The notes under the pieces are model-generated. The model had not been told where the DNA came from. It made no database searches and saw nothing but the letters and a program-made list of their open reading frames with translations. A stretch of 64,000 nt of DNA from Musa acuminata AAA Group (lineage: Eukaryota > Streptophyta > Magnoliopsida > Zingiberales > Musaceae), in NCBI RefSeq assembly GCF_036884655.1, contig NC_088356.1, forward strand, positions 15,540,001 to 15,604,000, written 5' to 3'. Positions 59,565-64,000 of the stretch are shown here, in pieces. The position numbers and the translations under genes are program-made. Within the stretch, counting starts at the first letter, position 1. Each line of letters begins with the position of its first letter.

Positions 59565-60783
59565 TGTTAGGATTAGAGCGGCACTAAGAGGGGGGGGGGG
59601 GGGGGGGGTGAATTAGTGCAGCGGATTAAAACGTTGGTTTCGATAAATCTTTCATACGATAAAAACCGAACTTGAAAAGCTTAACTTGAACGCGTGTTCG
59701 TAAAGGTGTGCAGCAAAGGTAATGAGGAAATAAAGCACGTAAGAAGGTTTGCAGTAATGTAAATAGCAATAAGAAAATACAAACTAGAGATCATTCCAAT
59801 TTTAAAGTGGTTCGGTCAAATGACCTACATCCACTTGCGAGGCCCTCTTCGATGAGGCTCCCACCTTCCATTAGCAAATCTCTTGAAGGGGAAGGACAAA
59901 TACCCCTCTTACAATCTTTTACAAGCGGTTTACACTTTTACAAATTTTCAGCAAGAAAGAAGGAGGTGAACACTCTAGCAAATTGAAAACAAGACTTGCT
60001 AAGGCTTTTCTAAGACCTTTTTCTCAATCTATTGCTTCTCAAAAAGTTGTAATCTCAGCTGAGAATTGAGGGGTATTTATAGGCCTCAAGAGGATTCAAA
60101 TTTGGGCTCCAAAATTTGAATTCTCTTTGGTTCCCGATGCTGGCGGTGCCACCGCCTGTCAGTGTCTGACACTGACAGTGTACTAGCGGTGCCACCGCTT
60201 GGCTCTCGGGTGCTGGGCGGTGCCACCGTCAAACCCTTCGGTTCATTGGTTGGGCTTTAAGTTCAGCCCAAACCAAGTCTAATTTTGGGCCCAGTTGGCC
60301 CCTAACTAGGATATAGGATTATCTTTTAATCCTAATCCTAATTACATGTGAACTACATAACTAAAAACATCCCAAGCAAGTTTTCAACCGCGAACATCGA
60401 GTCTTGTTCCGGCGAGCTTTCCGACGAACTTCCGGCGGACTTCCGATATGCCCTCGAATTTCTTCCGACGGACTCCCAACAGGCTCCCGATCTTGTGACG
60501 ACTTCAACGAGTAGCCGAGCCTTCTCGGTGATCTCCGCGAACCTCCGACGATCTCTTCGGCAAACTTCCGAAAATTCCGACAAGTTCCTGATTTCTTCTC
60601 GGTTGGTTCCGACAGCATCTCCGATGATTCTTCGGACTCTTAAACGTCCATTGAACTTGACTCCGGTATTCTTGCTTTATGTTTTCTTGTTATCATAGTT
60701 AATCCTGCACACTTAACTCAATAATATGGATTAGATCAATTAACCCATCAATTGATTTTATCATCAAAATCTGAGATTCAACA
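59565..60783 (-). repeat. 5' LTR of the type D element
   Basis: On the plus strand it runs TGTTAGGATTAGAG to GAGATTCAACA. A G-run lies at about 59591-59609, a reversed TATA box at about 60073-60086 and the GGTGCCACCGCC array at about 60140-60235. An open frame of 85 codons (60361-60618, minus) recurs in the two other type D LTRs. Confidence 0.9.
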
Positions 60784-61825
60784 CTAGGCCCTTAATAGAC
60801 CCAAATTGGGCCGAATGGAACAACCCATTCAGACCTAGAATTCTTGGCCGGCGGTGGCACCGTCAGGGATGGTGGTGGCACCGCCCAGAATTCCTGGGTG
60901 TCGGGCGGTGGTATCACCTCTGTCAGGCGGTGGTACCGCCAGCAGTTATTGTTGCCAACAGTGGTACCACCCTTGTCAAGCGGTGGTATCGCTTGAGCTC
61001 GGTCTTCAAGCACTGTCAAGCGGTAGTACCGCCTAGACTGAGTGGTGGTACCGCTCAGTGACAGATGACAAGCGGTAGTACCACCCAATTATGGCGGTGG
61101 TATCGCTAGGACCCCGGAACTCTGGGAATGGACATTTTTAGGCTCCATTTTTAAACTCATTGGGGTCTATATAAACCTCACCCTTTCCTACATGAAAGGG
61201 TACCGAAATCTTGCTTTAATCTTGAGTCTTTGAGGCCTTAAAGTTTTGTAAAAGCTAGAGTTCTCCTTCTTTCTTTCTAAGTATTGATCATTTAAGAGAT
61301 GAGTGAAACTTGTAAGAGTTATCTCCAAAGCCCATCAAAAGGAGAAAAGCTGTAAAAGGGTGGTTGGCCTTCGCCTATTGAAGAAAGGCCTCTAGTGGAC
61401 GCCGGTGACCTCATCGGAGGAGGAAGCTGAAAGTAGATGTAGGTCAAAATTGACCAAACCACTTTAAAACTTGGTTTGCATTTACTTTGAGCATCTTTCC
61501 TTTATAGCAAACTGTCTCTCCTCCTTACTATACTTTAAATACGTTCACATTCGCTTTAACGTAAACATCTTCCGAAATCGGCTTTACTCGTACGAAAGCT
61601 TTACGAAATCAATGTTTTGCATTTGTGTGATTTGTATTGCTACAATTCATCTTAGTCTTCTCTTGCTCTTTCCCGAAAGGTTTCAAGTTCAAAGTTCTTC
61701 CGAAAAGGATTTAGTTGAAACCATTCTTATTGAATCAGCTTGAATCGCAATAAGTCTTTTAAATCGTAAAAATTTTCCGCTGCACTAATTCACCCCCCCC
61801 TCTTAGTGCACTTTTGATCCTAACA
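60784..61825 (+). repeat. Right part of the type A LTR split by the type D element
   Basis: It continues from 52302 through the GGTACC-type array (about 60850-61110), a TATA-like 'ctatataaacc' (about 61167-61177) and the C-run (about 61791-61799) to CCTAACA at 61825. No PBS follows; gag-tail sequence of another element does, with non-matching flanks (gtcta versus ctccg). This is therefore a solo or rearranged LTR. Confidence 0.78.
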
Positions 61826-61885
61826 CTCCGAAGACGAGAAGAAAATCAACAAAGGCGAGGTGGCAAACTATGTCTTAATGGTAAT

Positions 61886-63534
61886 CAAAATACCCTTAAT
61901 TTATTTCAAAATTAAATGATGCTTTTCATGAGTTATTTTTAATTTAGTTTATAATAATTATTTTTCTTGAAAATTGCATGTTTAAAAATGAAATGGAAAT
62001 GCAAAAATTATGATCATGCTAGTAATTTTGAAAATAATCGTGAAAATTGTATGTTTTATGATCAACAAACAAAATGATTTTGAATACATTATGAAATCAT
62101 GCTTAATGTTTTAATGATGTAATAATGCAATAAAATGTTAGATATAAATCTAATGCTTGTACACCTAACAAGATTAGTTTAAGAAGCATTAATGTGTATC
62201 TTGATGATTTCATGATTTTGATTGAAGATGATTTATGTTTAATGAAATCATGCTTGATGATTTATTCTATGCATGAGACTTTGAAGTTATTCATGATGAA
62301 AAGTGGCTTTTTCGGTTTTGAAACGATGATGAATGTTTTTATTTAGCAAAGGCATGCTTGTATGAAACAAAAGGGGAAAGAAAATAACTAGCATCTCAAG
62401 AGAAAATAAATGGTTAAAAATGTTGATTTAATGTTTGGTATCATGAATGCTTTATTATCATGCATGGGAGTAATGATGAAGGTTTTGAACACAAATGTTT
62501 GTATCATGTTTGATGATTTTACATTTTAAAATTATGCATGATGAGTTGAAGTTATGTTGGTTTAAATGTATAAATCAACAATCTTTTTGTCAAATGAATC
62601 ATGATTTTTGTTAATTCTTGAATTATAGCTTGAGTTTTCTTTTTGAATCAAGATCGTTTCTTATCATGCTTTCTATTTACAAAAAAGAAGAAACTTGTCA
62701 AAAATGAGATATGATATTTTGACATTCATTTTTGTTGTTTACCTTTGTCATGATTTGGAAATTGATGTAAAGGGAAAAGAATTACAACATTGTATTCTTT
62801 CCTTTAATTTGACAATGACAAAGGGGGAGCAAAACTTGCTAGAAAACAAAATTGATAAGCTTACACTTCTTAAAAGAGAAGAAAGAATGATGCTATCTTT
62901 TTATTTTTCAAAAACTTACTAGTTTTGAACATAATAAAGAAAAGCAAATATGCCAACTTGCACATCTTTAAATTTGTTAGCTTGCATGATATAAAGCTTG
63001 CTATCTTGAAAATCACTAGCTTGCCTATCTTAAGAAGCAAAAATACAAACTTACAAAATTTGCAATCATACACATCTTTAAAATTAATGATGACTTGATG
63101 ATTATACATATTGATAGAAAATTGCTAGCTTACACTTTCTAAAATGATGATAAATTTTGCTAGCTTATATGTTGTAGAACATGCTACCTTACTACTTTGC
63201 ATATCTAAAACTTGATAGCTTGCATGTTCTAATATGATGTAGTACTTGCTAAATTTTTGCTAGCTTGCATAATGATAAAAATGAAGATCATGTTTATTAT
63301 GCAATGAGTTGAACTTGTATTTCCAAACACTAGAAAGTTACACTTCTCTTTTTTGTTGATGATAAAGGGGGAGAAGTATGATGTTATGCATAAGTTTATG
63401 AAAACATGTTACTTAGATTTTTGTATCCAAGAGTCTCTATCAATACGGCATATTGATAGGGGGAGTTTGTTTAAACTCTGGGAGTTTGTTTTAACTCCAT
63501 CATCAATTGATTGTCATCATCAAAATGGGGAGAT
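61886..63534 (+). other. AT-rich spacer with polypurine tracts and GCTAGC-word array
   Basis: Tracts lie at about 62811-62830 (gacaatgacaaagggggagc), about 63357-63376 (gatgataaagggggagaagt) and about 63521-63534 (the final tract). Between the first two, roughly a dozen TTGCTAGCTTGC-type words occur. There is no gene. Confidence 0.72.
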
Positions 63535-64000
63535 TATTAAATCTCGTATTTTAATGATGAAACCAACTGATAAGTATTAATGATTTAATCTACATTTTTA
63601 GTGATGCATGATGCTTCGATCAGGGTAGGACAATTAAAGTAGGAAGAATCATGTTGGCCTGGAGGAAAACATGTCAGAAGATTGGACGTCGGGCCGGAGG
63701 ATCGGCCAACATATCAACATAAGGCTTTGGGCCATGGATTCGGGCATTAGGCCAAGAAGAGCGGATATTGCGCTAAGGATATCGGAGTTACGGAGTCAAC
63801 TAGCCGATTAGGCAATAGGCCGCAAGAGAGGACGATGCGCCGAAGAATTGGACGAAGCATTGATGGACCAATGACATGCCGGACAACATGATTCAAGCTT
63901 AGTAATAATTGTTTAGATCAAAGTATGTTTTTACATGTGTAGGATTAACTATGATAGCAAGGTATAAAGTAAAATGAAGTCCCGAAGTCAAGAATGTGAT
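63535..64000 (+). repeat. 3' LTR, type C (start only)
   Basis: It starts TATTAAATC after the polypurine tract and matches 6370-6830 with substitutions. It is cut by the window end. Confidence 0.8.

Larger units (their letters stand above)
52303..60783 (-). mobile_element. Near-complete Sirevirus-like gag-pol element, LTR type D
   Basis: Read on the minus strand: 5' LTR 60783-59565, PBS, gag, protease, integrase, RT, RNase H, a 0.77-kb spacer, a polypurine tract and 3' LTR 53558-52303. Target duplications CTAGG (52298-52302 and 60784-60788) are perfect. The LTRs are close to identical apart from indels in the GGTACC-type array and the G-run, so insertion was recent compared with its neighbours. 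It has a gag duplication, a frameshift and several stops, so this copy cannot make an intact polyprotein. No env-like frame is seen in the short spacer. Confidence 0.92.
61826..64000 (+). mobile_element. 3' half of another type C gag-only element (runs off the window)
   Basis: It begins inside the gag tail (SEDE...NKGEVANYVLMV, about 61828-61885), followed by the AT-rich spacer and a type C 3' LTR from 63535. Its 5' part is missing, replaced by the type A LTR. Confidence 0.75.

Overview
This is plant nuclear DNA, about two thirds retrotransposon. Direct evidence: a 17-exon gene with GT-AG introns, a single-exon DYW-type pentatricopeptide repeat (PPR) gene, and several families of Ty1/copia LTR retrotransposons with primer binding sites complementary to initiator-Met tRNA. 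The PPR gene is much GC-richer at its 5' end than its 3' end, as is common in monocots. The mix of Sirevirus-type and Angela/Tork-type copia elements would fit a large monocot genome (Zingiberales is my guess, low confidence).

Layout. 1-7928: a gag-only Sirevirus-like element (LTR type C), with a type D solo LTR inserted in reverse at 4564-5804. 7929-8195: reversed LTR scrap. 8196-13847: a second copia element without a visible 5' LTR, badly decayed. 13848-15705: no gene recognised. 15706-20897: a third copia element with both LTRs, decayed. 21147-22982: intact DYW PPR gene. 23819-31947: an apparently intact SULTR4-type vacuolar sulfate transporter gene; its 17 exons join in frame to 677 residues. 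32335-32826: minisatellite. 33258-34449: possible CACTA-type end. 34450-64000: a nested Sirevirus complex.

Nesting in the right half. A reversed type C-like LTR (34450-34932 plus 49451-49930) was split by a type A element (34933-49450) with a 5-bp target duplication AATTC. That element lacks pol but carries gag and an extra downstream reading frame. A type B gag-only element (36351-43224) sits inside its gag, and its left edge was later fused to the type A LTR by a deletion at a 5-bp microhomology. Further right, another type A LTR (51858-52302 plus 60784-61825) was split by a near-complete type D gag-pol element on the minus strand (52303-60783, target duplication CTAGG). At 61826-64000 there is the tail and 3' LTR of another type C gag-only element.

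How the parts relate. The only host genes I can support are the PPR gene and the sulfate transporter, lying side by side on the plus strand between the repeat blocks. Among the repeats, type B (gag only) shares its R-U5 region, LTR end and PBS with type D (gag-pol), so the two look like a non-autonomous/autonomous pair. The Sirevirus-like copies share several features: repeated polypurine tracts in a long AT-rich 3' spacer, GGTACC-centred palindromes in U3, and a C-run just before the LTR end. In the two copies where the gag-protease boundary is preserved, it carries an in-frame UAG.
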